Positions 1 to 8,718 of a stretch of DNA of 64,000 nucleotides are shown here, in pieces; position 1 is the first letter of the stretch, and each line of letters begins with the position of its first letter. Made by a program: the position numbers and the translations under genes. This stretch comes from Tolypothrix bouteillei VB521301 (lineage in GTDB: Bacteria; Cyanobacteriota; Cyanobacteriia; Cyanobacteriales; Nostocaceae), in contig NZ_JHEG04000001.1 of assembly GCF_000760695.4 (NCBI RefSeq), forward strand, positions 5,033,303-5,097,302, read 5' to 3'. The notes under the pieces are model-generated. The model saw only the letters and a program-made list of their open reading frames with translations. It was not told the DNA's origin and ran no database searches.

Positions 1-229
1 CATCTAGGGGAAGTGGAGTTTTTGGTGGAGGTGTTGTTCCTGGGGAAATATCCAAGCGACTATGACCGGAAAACATCGCCTGCCACTCTTGCCACGCTTG
101 GGAGAGAAGAGGAGGCCACAGACAGTCACGCAAAACATAGCCACTGGGGTTGGGAGCATTCACCACCCAAATGGCAAAACTGTCGGTGCCGGTACTAAGG
201 CGGGCGATCGCCAGGTTTAAAGATGGCAT
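1..229 (-). CDS. CHAT-domain protein, N-terminal fragment (runs off left edge)
   Basis: The reverse strand is open from an ATG at 229 to the window edge. The encoded start, MPSLNLAIARLSTGTDSFAI followed by WVV and a Pro/Ser/Gly-Tyr stretch, resembles the N-termini of large cyanobacterial CHAT (caspase-like, TPR-associated) proteins as I know them. Only about 76 residues are visible, so neither the catalytic His/Cys pair nor any other domain can be checked. A HIP1 site lies inside the coding sequence. The forward-strand reading frame over the same bases is a shadow. The family call is an inference from N-terminal resemblance alone. Confidence 0.55.
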   Translation of the reverse strand, partial: MPSLNLAIARLSTGTDSFAIWVVNAPNPSGYVLRDCLWPPLLSQAWQEWQAMFSGHSRLDISPGTTPPPKTPLPLD

Positions 230-385
230 GGATTCGTTTATCTTCGTTAATCTAAACAGGTCAAGTCCAATAATTTCAAATAACCATTTGAAATGGCAAC
301 TTTCTTTGCCTTTCAAGTTTTTTATCTAAAGTTATTACCCTTATTTTTCAGGCTTCTACCAGTTTATCGATTTTTTGACTCAGCG

Positions 386-2788
386 CTACTGTTCTGATGA
401 ATTCTTAGTACCTTTAGTTGGTTTTGGTTGAGTGGAAGCCGTAGGTACTGGAGGTTCCGTTTCACCCGATAAATCTCCTGAACTAGAGGTATTTGGTTGG
501 CGTGAGTGAGACTGACATTGTTTCCTTTGAGTCTGTGTAGCTGGATTAAGGGTTAAGTTTTTGCGTTGGGAAGGAGCAATTTTGACTATTTGCCCTTTGA
601 AAAGTTGGCTTTTAGGACGTGGGGAGGGGGAATTCGACACTAAATCGCCATCTCCTGGTGTGGATAAAGAAGTCGGCTGATTTTGTATTCCGCCTACAGA
701 ACAAACTTTAAAATAAACCCAAGACAAATCTCGATCTGTGGGATTGTTAGCTGTTGCTGATGCCGGTGGAATTTCTAGCAAAATACTGCGTGCTGGGACA
801 TCAATATTACTTTCTGGCGATGGATGTGTCTTAAAAGATTCTTGACGATCGGTCACAATAATTCTTCCATCCTCACCAATGGGGCTGTTGGAATTATCAG
901 GGGATGATGGAACGCCACCAAGATTGGGGATGTTAACTTTTCCCGCTAGAAGCGAAAACCAATCTTGCTGCCATGCCAGTAATCCCAATAAAGCAGCTAC
1001 TGACAGTAGGATTGGAAGAACTACCAGATGTGGTGAAATATTGAATGTTGGATGCTGCTCGGCAGTAACGACTTCAGTTTTTTGATTGCGAGCGTGCTCT
1101 TGTGGCAATACAGTTGGGCGACTGTTGACTGCTATGGTGGAAAGATCTACGCTCGGCGGTTTGATGACTGATTGCGGCTCTGAGTATTGAACTTGACAGT
1201 GGACTAGAGCGATCGTGACATTATCATGTCCGTTTTGATTGTTAGCAATTTCCACCAACTTATCCGTAGCACTGGCTATATCCAAATTCTTATCTAAAAT
1301 TGGTAAAATTTCTGTTTCCCAGTACTGTTCTACACGGTCAAAATCACTCAACCCGTCCGAACATAATAAGAAAACGCTATCTTCGTCAACGATAAACCGT
1401 TGGGAAGTTGGGTGTAACGAACTGCTAGCACTCATGCCTAAAGCTTGTACCAATGAGCCTGATGCTCCCTGTTGCACGGCATCTCGGTATGTAGCGTAGC
1501 CCAGGCGCACTTCTCGCGAAGCCACATCATCGTCTAGCGTTACCTGATAACAACCTGCTCGCGTAATCCAATAAGCGCGGCTGTCACCAACGTGAGCGAT
1601 GTACATTTCGTGAGCAACAGGCAATGCCATCACTAGGGTTGTACCCATGCGCTGACGCCCCTGTCGGTGTTCGCTGTCGTTACGTTGGCTAATTTTGTCG
1701 TTGGCAACTGCAGCTGCTCGTTCTAAATCTTCTAGCAGGTTTGCAGGGCTGATATGGTCGGGAGGAATGGTTACCAGATCGTGCATCTGCTGGTAGATGG
1801 TCTCGATTGCCAAATTGGATGCTACACTTCCTCCCTCGTGTCCGCCAATTCCATCGCAAACGATCGCTATTGCTGTTTGGTGTGGTGGTTTGCTGACCAC
1901 AGTTCCACTAGGTGGGTAGCAGGAATCTTCATTGCGCGGGCGATTGGGGCCAATGTCGCTTTTCGTAGAAATTTTGATTGTGGGTTTTTGCCACTTGCCT
2001 ACTTCTGCTAGCCCTTTGTCCAAAACGGCTATGAGTTGCTCTGCCGATCTCATCTCTTGGCTGATTAAAGAACGGCATATTTCCTTGACAAATTCCGCGA
2101 TTGCTGGTCTTACCTTGTGGCATAATTGCTGCTGCCAAAATTCCCCCAATTCTGCCAAATTGGGGGTTTGTTTGTCATAACGCAGTTCTAGCAGGCGTAC
2201 CAACGGACCTTCTGCCCTCAGGACTTCTGGGGTCAGTAAACTTGAAGCTACCCCCTCACCTGCTAAGGGCTGCCATAAATGAGCTATTTGCCACAACCAA
2301 TTCAGTTGGCGCATTGATGTTGCTGTTTGCCAAGCCGTCGTTAGCTCGCTTTCTAATTGCACATCTAACTCCGCTGTCTCTTTGATACACAGCGGTGGCT
2401 TTTCTAGCAGTAAGATTTCTCTGGATGTCGTTCCTTCTAGTTGTAATACTCCATACACTTGCGGTACATACAATCGGTAGGGAAATAACCTTAAGTACGG
2501 TCTAACCGCTGGTACGCTTTCTACATCTGGTGTTTGAGGCGGTAAACCAGGTTTTGTGTCTAAAAGAACAGATTTGCTGATGACTAAATAGCGATCGGCT
2601 AATAACTCTTTTGGTTGAGCCACGCTTATACCATCTGCTACTGCCCAAAGATACCGCTTGGGCAGTAGCGTACAGCATTTTTGGCAGAACTTTGATGTCA
2701 GGGAGTTTGGAGTCTGACAGGATTCATTGGGGCAGAGCATTGCCGCGTCATTTTCCATAGTCTTCGCACCGATCGGCTCTATTGGCAT
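386..2788 (-). CDS. PP2C-family Ser/Thr phosphatase with N-terminal zinc-ribbon-like motif and TM segment
   Basis: 800 residues. Residues about 19-39 carry a CPNxxC...CQKC zinc-ribbon-like pattern. A poorly conserved region follows. A PP2C domain (about 275-535) shows the metal-binding and structural motifs RPRNEDS, CDGIGGHEGG, GDSRAYW, CSDGLSD and GHDNVTI, so it should dephosphorylate phospho-Ser/Thr with Mn/Mg. One hydrophobic segment near residue 595 suggests membrane anchoring, followed by a Pro/Ser/Thr-rich tail likely outside the membrane. Cyanobacterial PP2C proteins of this build often pair with Hanks-type kinases, but none is adjacent here. The ATG at 2788 is used; an ATG ten codons downstream (2758) lies closer to the first Cys motif and may be the real start, since neither has a strong ribosome binding site. 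Confidence 0.88.
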   Translation of the reverse strand: MPIEPIGAKTMENDAAMLCPNESCQTPNSLTSKFCQKCCTLLPKRYLWAVADGISVAQPKELLADRYLVISKSVLLDTKPGLPPQTPDVESVPAVRPYLRLFPYRLYVPQVYGVLQLEGTTSREILLLEKPPLCIKETAELDVQLESELTTAWQTATSMRQLNWLWQIAHLWQPLAGEGVASSLLTPEVLRAEGPLVRLLELRYDKQTPNLAELGEFWQQQLCHKVRPAIAEFVKEICRSLISQEMRSAEQLIAVLDKGLAEVGKWQKPTIKISTKSDIGPNRPRNEDSCYPPSGTVVSKPPHQTAIAIVCDGIGGHEGGSVASNLAIETIYQQMHDLVTIPPDHISPANLLEDLERAAAVANDKISQRNDSEHRQGRQRMGTTLVMALPVAHEMYIAHVGDSRAYWITRAGCYQVTLDDDVASREVRLGYATYRDAVQQGASGSLVQALGMSASSSLHPTSQRFIVDEDSVFLLCSDGLSDFDRVEQYWETEILPILDKNLDIASATDKLVEIANNQNGHDNVTIALVHCQVQYSEPQSVIKPPSVDLSTIAVNSRPTVLPQEHARNQKTEVVTAEQHPTFNISPHLVVLPILLSVAALLGLLAWQQDWFSLLAGKVNIPNLGGVPSSPDNSNSPIGEDGRIIVTDRQESFKTHPSPESNIDVPARSILLEIPPASATANNPTDRDLSWVYFKVCSVGGIQNQPTSLSTPGDGDLVSNSPSPRPKSQLFKGQIVKIAPSQRKNLTLNPATQTQRKQCQSHSRQPNTSSSGDLSGETEPPVPTASTQPKPTKGTKNSSEQ

Positions 2789-3174
2789 TTTCTCAACAGC
2801 ATATACTTAGCGGTACTTTTTACCACTCTTGATATATCCAATTTTGGATCGCGATTTTAACTTGCGGACAAAACTAGGGTGCAAAGTGTTCTGAAAAATT
2901 TGCCCAACTAAGGGAATAAGTACCCTGTCTGCATGACTGTATGCAACAATATGAACTGAATTTACTTGCATAACCCCTATTGTCTGAGGCATAAAGTTAA
3001 TTTCGACACCTCTCTATTAATGATTGTAAGTTGAAAAACATAAAGATATTAAACTATTGTTACCAGATTATTAAAACCTTAGCATTTCTGTGGTAGGTTA
3101 TCTTAATGAAAGTTTATCTAACTTTTCTTCAGCAAATGATACAGATTGAACAAGCTTCATCAAAAATTAACAAG
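2789..3174. other. Intergenic region upstream of the PP2C gene
   Basis: 386 bases between two leftward genes. It is AT-rich and should hold the promoter of the phosphatase gene. A 61-codon reverse frame (2807-2992) lies here but shows no recognisable family or good start, so it is not called. No clear hairpin terminator was seen. Confidence 0.5.
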
Positions 3175-4494
3175 TCATCGGTCAAGCTTGATTAAAATGA
3201 ATTCTGTATTATCAATCTGTTTGGGATTCCGACCTCTGGTATCGGCGTAATTATTGTCGTTCACAACTAGTAACGTTCTGTCATCTACAGGTAGTACAGT
3301 CTCGATAGTTACAAAAGGAAACGCAAACACACCATTGACAGTGTCTTGACCTCCGATACCTTTAGGGTCTCGAATTTTTAATAAATCTACCAATAATTCT
3401 TTTTCTAAAAAACCTTCTTTGTTCATCTTCGTAATATTGATTTTGTATAGGCGTTTGAATTGAGCGGGGGTTTTAAATGCTGGTTTGTTCGGATCTCCTT
3501 GGGTGTTATCCCGTTCTATGACAATAAACTCTCGATCGTTTATCGCTGTCAGTTCTCCTATGGCGTGACTGGAATCTTCCATAAGATAGGAAAAAGTTTT
3601 TCCGGAATACTGTTTGCTAGTTAAGTCGAATTCATATATTAACAGGCGCTTTTTTTGCGGCTCTTGCACTAATGCCCCTTCTAGCATCGCATAAAGTTTT
3701 GTACCGCTACTATTGAGTGCCAACCCTTCAAACCCTTTAGAACCGGGAAGAATAGCAGCTGTTACTCGTGCTTCATCATCTGCTAAATTAGCCAGATCGG
3801 GATGGTCGGGAGATTTTATAAAATTTAACTTATCATTTTTCAAGAACAAGGGCAAAGGAACTGGCGCATCTAAAAGTTCCCCATCTTTTCCAAGATGTAG
3901 CAAAAACGGACCGAATTCGTCCCCCATCCAGTAAGTACCATCGTTGATTTGACGGAAAGATTCAATATCAAAATCTCCCCCAGTCAGCAAGCGATTCTCT
4001 TTAATAACCTTGCTGACTGAATTTGTACTATTTGGATAAAAAGTTAAATCGGCAACAATAGGGAAATTAACTTTTCTGTTTCTATCATTTAATTCTATAA
4101 AACTCTGACGATTAAAGCTTTGAAGTCTTTCACCAGTTTGTATATTTATAGGAAAAACTCGACCTGTTGTGAAATCGGGTTCTACTGCGTAAAGCCGCAA
4201 CACATAATCGGGGGAATTCGCTTTTGCTCCAAAACCGTTATCCGAAATGACCAGATATGTACCTTTTCTAGAAGCAGCGATCGCACCCGAAAAACCCTGT
4301 ACTGGTTGTGCATTGACAAAAGGAGTTGTGCGATTGGTTTTCTTAAACAAACCTGTAGTTAATCCTGGGGCAAAGGTATCAGCATTTAAAATAGCACGTC
4401 CGATAAGTTTAGCCGCATTCACTGAGGAGTTAAGCAAAACAACCAATATCCATGCAGGCTGCAATCCTAACAGGACACTGACAAATTTGAGCAT
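3175..4494 (-). CDS. Secreted phytase-like esterase (esterase-like activity of phytase family)
   Basis: 439 residues from the ATG at 4494. The start MLKFVSVLLGLQPAWILVVL is a plausible signal peptide ending near VNA. The body contains GFSGAIAASRKG, LVISDNGFGAKANSPDY, GGDFDIESFRQ, WMGDEFGPFLL and KGFEGLALN, which match the esterase-like/phytase-like beta-propeller family. In that family acidic residues in DNGFG and GDEFGP probably bind metal. The reading frame extends 29 codons further upstream, but those codons come from a G-rich minisatellite (Cys/Pro-rich translation) and are rejected as coding. The substrate is unknown; phosphate-ester scavenging outside the cytoplasmic membrane is a fair guess from the family. 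Confidence 0.8.
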   Translation of the reverse strand: MLKFVSVLLGLQPAWILVVLLNSSVNAAKLIGRAILNADTFAPGLTTGLFKKTNRTTPFVNAQPVQGFSGAIAASRKGTYLVISDNGFGAKANSPDYVLRLYAVEPDFTTGRVFPINIQTGERLQSFNRQSFIELNDRNRKVNFPIVADLTFYPNSTNSVSKVIKENRLLTGGDFDIESFRQINDGTYWMGDEFGPFLLHLGKDGELLDAPVPLPLFLKNDKLNFIKSPDHPDLANLADDEARVTAAILPGSKGFEGLALNSSGTKLYAMLEGALVQEPQKKRLLIYEFDLTSKQYSGKTFSYLMEDSSHAIGELTAINDREFIVIERDNTQGDPNKPAFKTPAQFKRLYKINITKMNKEGFLEKELLVDLLKIRDPKGIGGQDTVNGVFAFPFVTIETVLPVDDRTLLVVNDNNYADTRGRNPKQIDNTEFILIKLDR

Positions 4495-4792
4495 TGGAAT
4501 AGGGATTGGGAACTGATGACAGGTGACGGGTGAGAGGGGATAAGGATGACAGGGAAGACAGGGGGGACAAGGGAGAATCAAGGAAGAGACGCGGAGAATG
4601 TGGGACGCGGGGACATCTCAGATGGGGATTGAACCCCAGCTAAGATGAGCGACTTATAGAAGACGGGGTGAGCGTGACCCCTTGGGGTTGTCGCCCCGGA
4701 CGCAGGGCTAGAGACTCTCGGCTTTCCTGTGTCTCTACGCCCCTCGTCTCTTCGATAACCCCCAATCCCCAGTCCCCAATCCCCGAGCGCGA
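4495..4792. repeat. G-rich minisatellite and hairpin-rich spacer
   Basis: The spacer upstream of the phytase-like gene holds purine-rich short repeats (GGGAT/GACAGG units, about 4495-4580) and a C-rich stretch (CCCCAATCCCCAGTCCCCAA, about 4757-4784) of the kind scattered through Nostocales genomes. It also holds imperfect hairpins around 4618-4700, including a GGGG-ATTGAA-CCCC stem-loop. It sits between two leftward genes, so some of these hairpins may end ndhM transcripts. Confidence 0.6.
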
Positions 4793-5167
4793 CTACAGCC
4801 CGTATGCTTCTTTCTGGTCGTCTGCTGCGACTTGAGGAAGCCCCATACTGTAGTTAACCACACGTCCGGTGAGACTGTAGCTGATTTCGCCTTTATGCAG
4901 GAGACCTCGCACAAAATGTTCCAAATCCGAACCAATGCGACGTAGGTTATAATCTGTCAGATCTGCACCACTATATGTTTCCACCAATTCATCAAATTTC
5001 CGATACACTCTTTGGAGAGCATCTTCATTCCAATTAAATTCATTGTCTGGGTCAACATCTAGGGTTAAAACCTGACTGCTAGGAACCAGTTCTCCATCCG
5101 GATCTATCTCAGCTGCAAAAATTCTGATATGCCGAGTTGTGGACTTGACTAACATTGGATTGTCCAT
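4793..5167 (-). CDS. ndhM: NAD(P)H-quinone oxidoreductase subunit M
   Basis: 124 residues from the ATG at 5167, starting MDNPMLVKSTTRHIRIFAAE. Further diagnostic segments are LTLDVDPDNEFNWNEDALQ, YRKFDELVE and DYNLRRIGSDLEHFVRGLL. These match NdhM, a small oxygenic-phototroph-specific subunit of the NDH-1 complex on the thylakoid membrane. That complex serves cyclic electron flow, respiration and CO2 uptake. The frame extends 13 codons upstream, but family proteins begin at MDNPML, which fixes the start. The gene stands alone, as is common in cyanobacteria, with a long upstream region. Confidence 0.95.
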   Translation of the reverse strand: MDNPMLVKSTTRHIRIFAAEIDPDGELVPSSQVLTLDVDPDNEFNWNEDALQRVYRKFDELVETYSGADLTDYNLRRIGSDLEHFVRGLLHKGEISYSLTGRVVNYSMGLPQVAADDQKEAYGL

Positions 5168-6128
5168 GGATCTGTTCAGTGATGAATTGGGTGATCTCGC
5201 TCTCACTCATTTTAAACTAGGATCTGAGGAGAACCTAGAATTGCTGAACGCAAAACTCAACACTAGCTCCCACGCTGTCTTCTGAAGGTTGAGTGTTTTC
5301 GTCTCCACTGGAACCGTAAAGGAGTTGTAGCGGTCTGGCATTTGAAGAATAGAGGACAGCTAGCTATGGTGAAGGCAGTTCCACGGCAAACATTTGCGCT
5401 CGCTCAATATGAGAATAATTCTTTTCGCATCCGCTAGCGTCTAACCCCCAGCCCAATAGAATTTTCCGGTTTTGTTGTCATTTCATAAAAAGGAGTAGTA
5501 CTCTTTTACTGGTCACTTTCTCAAGTTTAGCTACCAAGCATGACCTTGCTCCATATGCTAGGAAAGAACTGGGGTTAAATATTTAACTGGAATAATTCGA
5601 TCTGTGTCAATATTTTTCCTTAGAAAAAAATTTTTCCCCAACTGCTTTGTTCCTTCTATGTCTCTTGTTTTTGTCAAATGAAAAAATGTACGTTTAGTTA
5701 TTTCTACGGAATTCTGTCACAGCAATGTCTGGCTTTCTTTAGATAGAAAATAACCAGCGAATTTACTTACGTATTACCACCAGTGATTCAGTAAAAACTC
5801 AAACTGTTATTGACGTTTAGATAAAGTTGATGTAAAAACCTTTAAAAAGATAGAACTACTTCTTACAGAAACTTTATTGTATAGAATCATAAAAACTGAA
5901 TAATAGTTTATGGTCTCCTTGAACCATAGCTAGGACAGAAACCAAAAAACCAGACAAAAAAGTCAAGCCGGAAAATACACAGGAGAGAAAAATGCAAGAC
6001 CAAGTTTGTTGAAACACAAAAACTCTTAATTCAAACATTTTGGATGTCGAAAAAATTATAAAGAACACTTGCTTGCTTTTAAGCACTCTTCAACCAAATA
6101 ACCATCTAGCGAAGGACTCCTAAAATCT
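5168..6128. other. Long intergenic region between divergent ndhM and the 6129 gene
   Basis: About 960 bases without a supportable gene. It should hold the ndhM promoter on the left and the promoter and leader of the small rightward gene on the right. Much of it is AT-rich. A 70-codon reverse frame at 5874-6086 has no family resemblance. No clear NtcA site (GTA-N8-TAC) was found by eye. The length suggests a long leader or several promoters for the downstream gene. Confidence 0.5.
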
Positions 6129-6410
6129 ATGAACTCCAAAGCATTACCACGCCAAGTCAATAGCATCGACGTAGGTGTTTATGAGTGTGAAATACATCTC
6201 AAATTTAGGTTGATTGAGGAAAAAAGTCTTTTAGGCGATCGCGATCAGCTTTTGCAAGTACTGCTAGATGCTTTAACTGAAGGCTCTGACGACTTTTTAG
6301 AAACGTTACAAGCTTCTGTAAAGGCGCAAGAAGTCTCCGAGTTAAAAGCCTCTCCACAAATGAGACGCCAGCTGATGCGTTTACGCAATGCAACTGACGT
6401 CACTCAGTAG
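6129..6410 (+). CDS. Small conserved protein resembling the Npun_R1517 heterocyst-differentiation family
   Basis: 93 residues, soluble, no Cys or membrane segment. The core (FRLIEEKSLLGDRDQLLQVL, EGSDDFLETLQASVKAQEVS, SPQMRRQLMRLRN) is very like a short protein conserved in heterocyst-forming cyanobacteria. I recall it being annotated as the Npun_R1517-type heterocyst differentiation regulator; this is from memory, not a search. The C-terminal SPQMRRQLMRLRN is basic and could bind nucleic acid. The ATG follows a purine stretch (GCGAAGGACTCC) that can serve as ribosome binding site. It is monocistronic, with a very long upstream region. Confidence 0.75.
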   Translation: MNSKALPRQVNSIDVGVYECEIHLKFRLIEEKSLLGDRDQLLQVLLDALTEGSDDFLETLQASVKAQEVSELKASPQMRRQLMRLRNATDVTQ

Positions 6411-6707
6411 TCAAGGACATCCCATGTCTTGGCTCGCTCCGATTCTTGGGTGTAGAAAGGTGAATTTTTTTAAGTTTGCCACTGAGCTTACTTGTTCTCT
6501 CAATGACTCGGCTTATTTTATTTCCTCTTACCCACCTTAGTACTAGAGCTAGTATTTACCTTAATCCTTAGTAAGGTTACGGGAACCAATGGGTGCCTAC
6601 CTAGACTAGATATAGCAATTATCCGCACCTTTAAGCGGGATTATGTTTCTAATAATTTAAATTTCAGGGTAATCATTTCTACCATTAACAGTGACCCACG
6701 GTCACTG

Positions 6708-7403
6708 TTACTTTGCCAAACCGTGTTCCAAAGCAAAACGAACCAACTCTGTGCGACTGTTAGTTCCAGTCTTACTAAACAAACGGCTAACGTATTTTTC
6801 TACATTTCGGACACTAGTATCTAAGCGCCGAGCAATTTCTTTATTCATTAACCCCTCAGCAACTAGATTGAGAACGCTTTGTTCTCTAGGAGTTAAGTCA
6901 ATAGCAAAAGGGGCTGGGGATTGAGCAATTGCACTTTTCTGAGTCAACAAAGCTTTAATTTGAGCAATCTGATTGGCAAGTTCTGTAATATTGAGCGCTT
7001 CGCCATCTTCAGTGGGTGCAGGAGTGCGAGAGGAACGGCGTTCTAATAAATTCTCCACAATCGCTACTAACTCGTCAGGATCGAAAGGTTTTGGCAGATA
7101 AGCATCAACACCTGCCTGGTAACCTTGAATGCGGTCGGTTGTCATTCCTTTTGCAGTGAGAAATATCACGGGGAGCGAGCGAAAACGAGGGTCATCTCGC
7201 AATTGCTTGAGGAATTGGTAGCCATCCACCTGAGGCATCATAATGTCTGAGATGACCAAATCTGGTAGGTTCTGTTGCACTAACTCCCAGCCCTCTCGGG
7301 CGTTACTGGCAACCTGAACGCTGAAACCGCTCTCTTGCAAATAATCTTTCACTGCTTCACGCAATCCCGGCTCATCATCTACCAGTAACAATTGTCCTGC
7401 CAT
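6708..7403 (-). CDS. NarL/FixJ-type response regulator (receiver plus LuxR-type HTH)
   Basis: 231 residues. The N-terminal receiver domain (1-120) has the acidic pair in LLLVDDEPG, the phospho-acceptor Asp in DLVISDIMMP, the conserved Thr in IFLTAKG and Lys in LPKPFDPDEL. A linker leads to a LuxR-type HTH (about 168-228) with LTPREQSVLNLVAEGLMNKE, IARRLDTSVRNVEKYVSRLF and KTGTNSRTELV. This is a two-component transcription factor. The architecture resembles the cyanobacterial/plastid Ycf29 group, but that sub-assignment is tentative. No kinase gene is adjacent, so it is an orphan regulator. An AAGGAT sequence upstream can be the ribosome binding site. Confidence 0.93.
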   Translation of the reverse strand: MAGQLLLVDDEPGLREAVKDYLQESGFSVQVASNAREGWELVQQNLPDLVISDIMMPQVDGYQFLKQLRDDPRFRSLPVIFLTAKGMTTDRIQGYQAGVDAYLPKPFDPDELVAIVENLLERRSSRTPAPTEDGEALNITELANQIAQIKALLTQKSAIAQSPAPFAIDLTPREQSVLNLVAEGLMNKEIARRLDTSVRNVEKYVSRLFSKTGTNSRTELVRFALEHGLAK

Positions 7404-7696
7404 CTACGGTATCCTTACCACTACTTTTCTCCAATTTAGCGAAATTTAATGACAATAAGGAGAAGATAAAGAAAATAAAAGGCGATCTATTGTTTTGACT
7501 TTTAAGTTTGAGTGTGTTAATAAATTTTTTTAATAAAAAGAAAATAATGTATATTTATTTACCATGTCTGCACTTCTCTTTAGCAAAGTCAAATTAATAA
7601 CTCAGCATAAAAGGAAATTTTATAAGAACTTAACAAACGCGCAGTAGTGGGTTTCGTTCCCAGGCTCCACCTGAGAACGAACAAACTGATTATCGG

Positions 7697-8641
7697 TCAC
7701 CGATCGCTGTTTAGCCACTCAATAGTTTTGGCATTTTCTGGTAATTGAGCATCTCTTTGCCCTTGAGCGCGTGCTTTAGCTGTAAATAACCCAATAGGAG
7801 TACCTAATAGATCCACAAGGCTCGCTTTACCGAGAACAGCTTTTATCGTATCTCTTGGCAGTTCCTTAAATACCCAACGCCCAAAGCGGTAGAAGTACTC
7901 TGCTCGCTTCATATCCCGCATTAACTCCACACCATGCAGTTCGTGTAAATAGCGATTTGAACGCCCGTAGCGCCGCCATTGACTTTCCAGTTCTTTCAAT
8001 GTTGCGCGGTGACGGTGTTTGACGATGGCTTCAGGAGCAAATTCCAGACGTCCTATATTTTGCTGTAAGATACGCCAACAAATATCTGCATCTCCACCAG
8101 TGGTCAGGTAAGGACGAAATAACCCTATTTTTTCAAAAGCTTCCCGTCGAACAGCCAAGTTCGCAGTTTGACCGTAGGGATAAAAGGGATGAGCAAGAGT
8201 GTGTTTCTGAGATAACGTGTCTTGTCGGTCTGCGTGTTGTTCTAGTAATGTGGTTCCGTGCAACGCCACAACTTCACCCGCAACGATCGCTACATCTCGA
8301 TTCTCAAAAGGCGCAATGAGTGACTTCAACCATTCCGGTTCCGGACGACAATCTGCATCAGTAAAAGCCAGTATCTCACCAGTGGCAGTGCGAATACCAA
8401 CGTTACGAGCAGCGTAAGAACTTTGAATTTTTGTTTCGCTTAAAGGGTGAATTGTAATTGGACTATTTTCAGCAGCAGATTGGAGTAGAGTGGTCGTGCG
8501 ATCGCGACTGTTGTTATCTACCAATAAATACTCTACTTTCTCCTTGGGGTAAGTTTGATTTACTAGGTTAGATATGAGTTCTGGTAAATCTGCTTCTCCA
8601 TTATAAATAGGTATAATTACCGATATTTTTGGCAAAAACAT
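7697..8641 (-). CDS. Family 2 glycosyltransferase
   Basis: 314 residues with a GT-A fold N-terminus: KISVIIPIYNGEADLPELIS, YLLVDNNSRDRT, ARNVGIRTATGEILAFTDAD (the DAD metal/nucleotide-sugar motif) and CRPEPEWLKSL. A GGDADICWR segment in the middle fits the catalytic acidic/ED-type region. The C-terminal part has amphipathic helices (KELPRDTIKAVLGKASLVDL) but no clear transmembrane helices. It probably adds a sugar to a glycan or lipid at the cytoplasmic face; donor and acceptor are unknown. It is separated from the leftward protease gene upstream by a palindromic repeat. Confidence 0.9.
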   Translation of the reverse strand: MFLPKISVIIPIYNGEADLPELISNLVNQTYPKEKVEYLLVDNNSRDRTTTLLQSAAENSPITIHPLSETKIQSSYAARNVGIRTATGEILAFTDADCRPEPEWLKSLIAPFENRDVAIVAGEVVALHGTTLLEQHADRQDTLSQKHTLAHPFYPYGQTANLAVRREAFEKIGLFRPYLTTGGDADICWRILQQNIGRLEFAPEAIVKHRHRATLKELESQWRRYGRSNRYLHELHGVELMRDMKRAEYFYRFGRWVFKELPRDTIKAVLGKASLVDLLGTPIGLFTAKARAQGQRDAQLPENAKTIEWLNSDR

Positions 8642-8651
8642 AAATTGTTTA

Positions 8652-8716
8652 TGGCTAGTGGCTAATAGCTAGTGGCTAATAGCTATTAGCCATTAGCTAT
8701 TAGCCATTAGCCATTT
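8652..8716. repeat. Palindromic heptamer-type repeat (GCTAATAGCTA / TAGCTATTAGC)
   Basis: Repeated GGCTAATAGCTA units run into their own reverse complement (AGCTATTAGCCATTAGC), forming a long hairpin a few bases 3' of the leftward protease gene. It may act as a transcription terminator or mRNA-stabilising stem between the protease and glycosyltransferase genes. Short tandem palindromes of this kind are common in Nostocales spacers. Confidence 0.75.
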
Positions 8717-8718
8717 AG

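Noticed and set aside
1490..1520. Repeat insertion in the PP2C gene (TTCTCGCGAAGCC)
   Set aside because: The encoded DDDVASREVRLGYA segment appears to be a conserved part of this phosphatase family, not an insertion.
2807..2992. 61-codon reverse frame upstream of the PP2C gene
   Set aside because: No family resemblance, no convincing ribosome site and odd composition.
4495..4581. N-terminal extension of the phytase-like gene
   Set aside because: The 29 extra codons read a G-rich minisatellite as Pro/Cys-rich peptide; a good signal peptide begins at the ATG at 4494.
4615..4645. tRNA T-arm-like GGGGTTCAATCCCC on the minus strand
   Set aside because: The loop is one base short and no matching acceptor, D-arm or anticodon stem could be built; probably a simple hairpin.
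5874..6086. 70-codon reverse frame in the ndhM spacer
   Set aside because: Phe/Ser-rich translation typical of AT-rich non-coding DNA.
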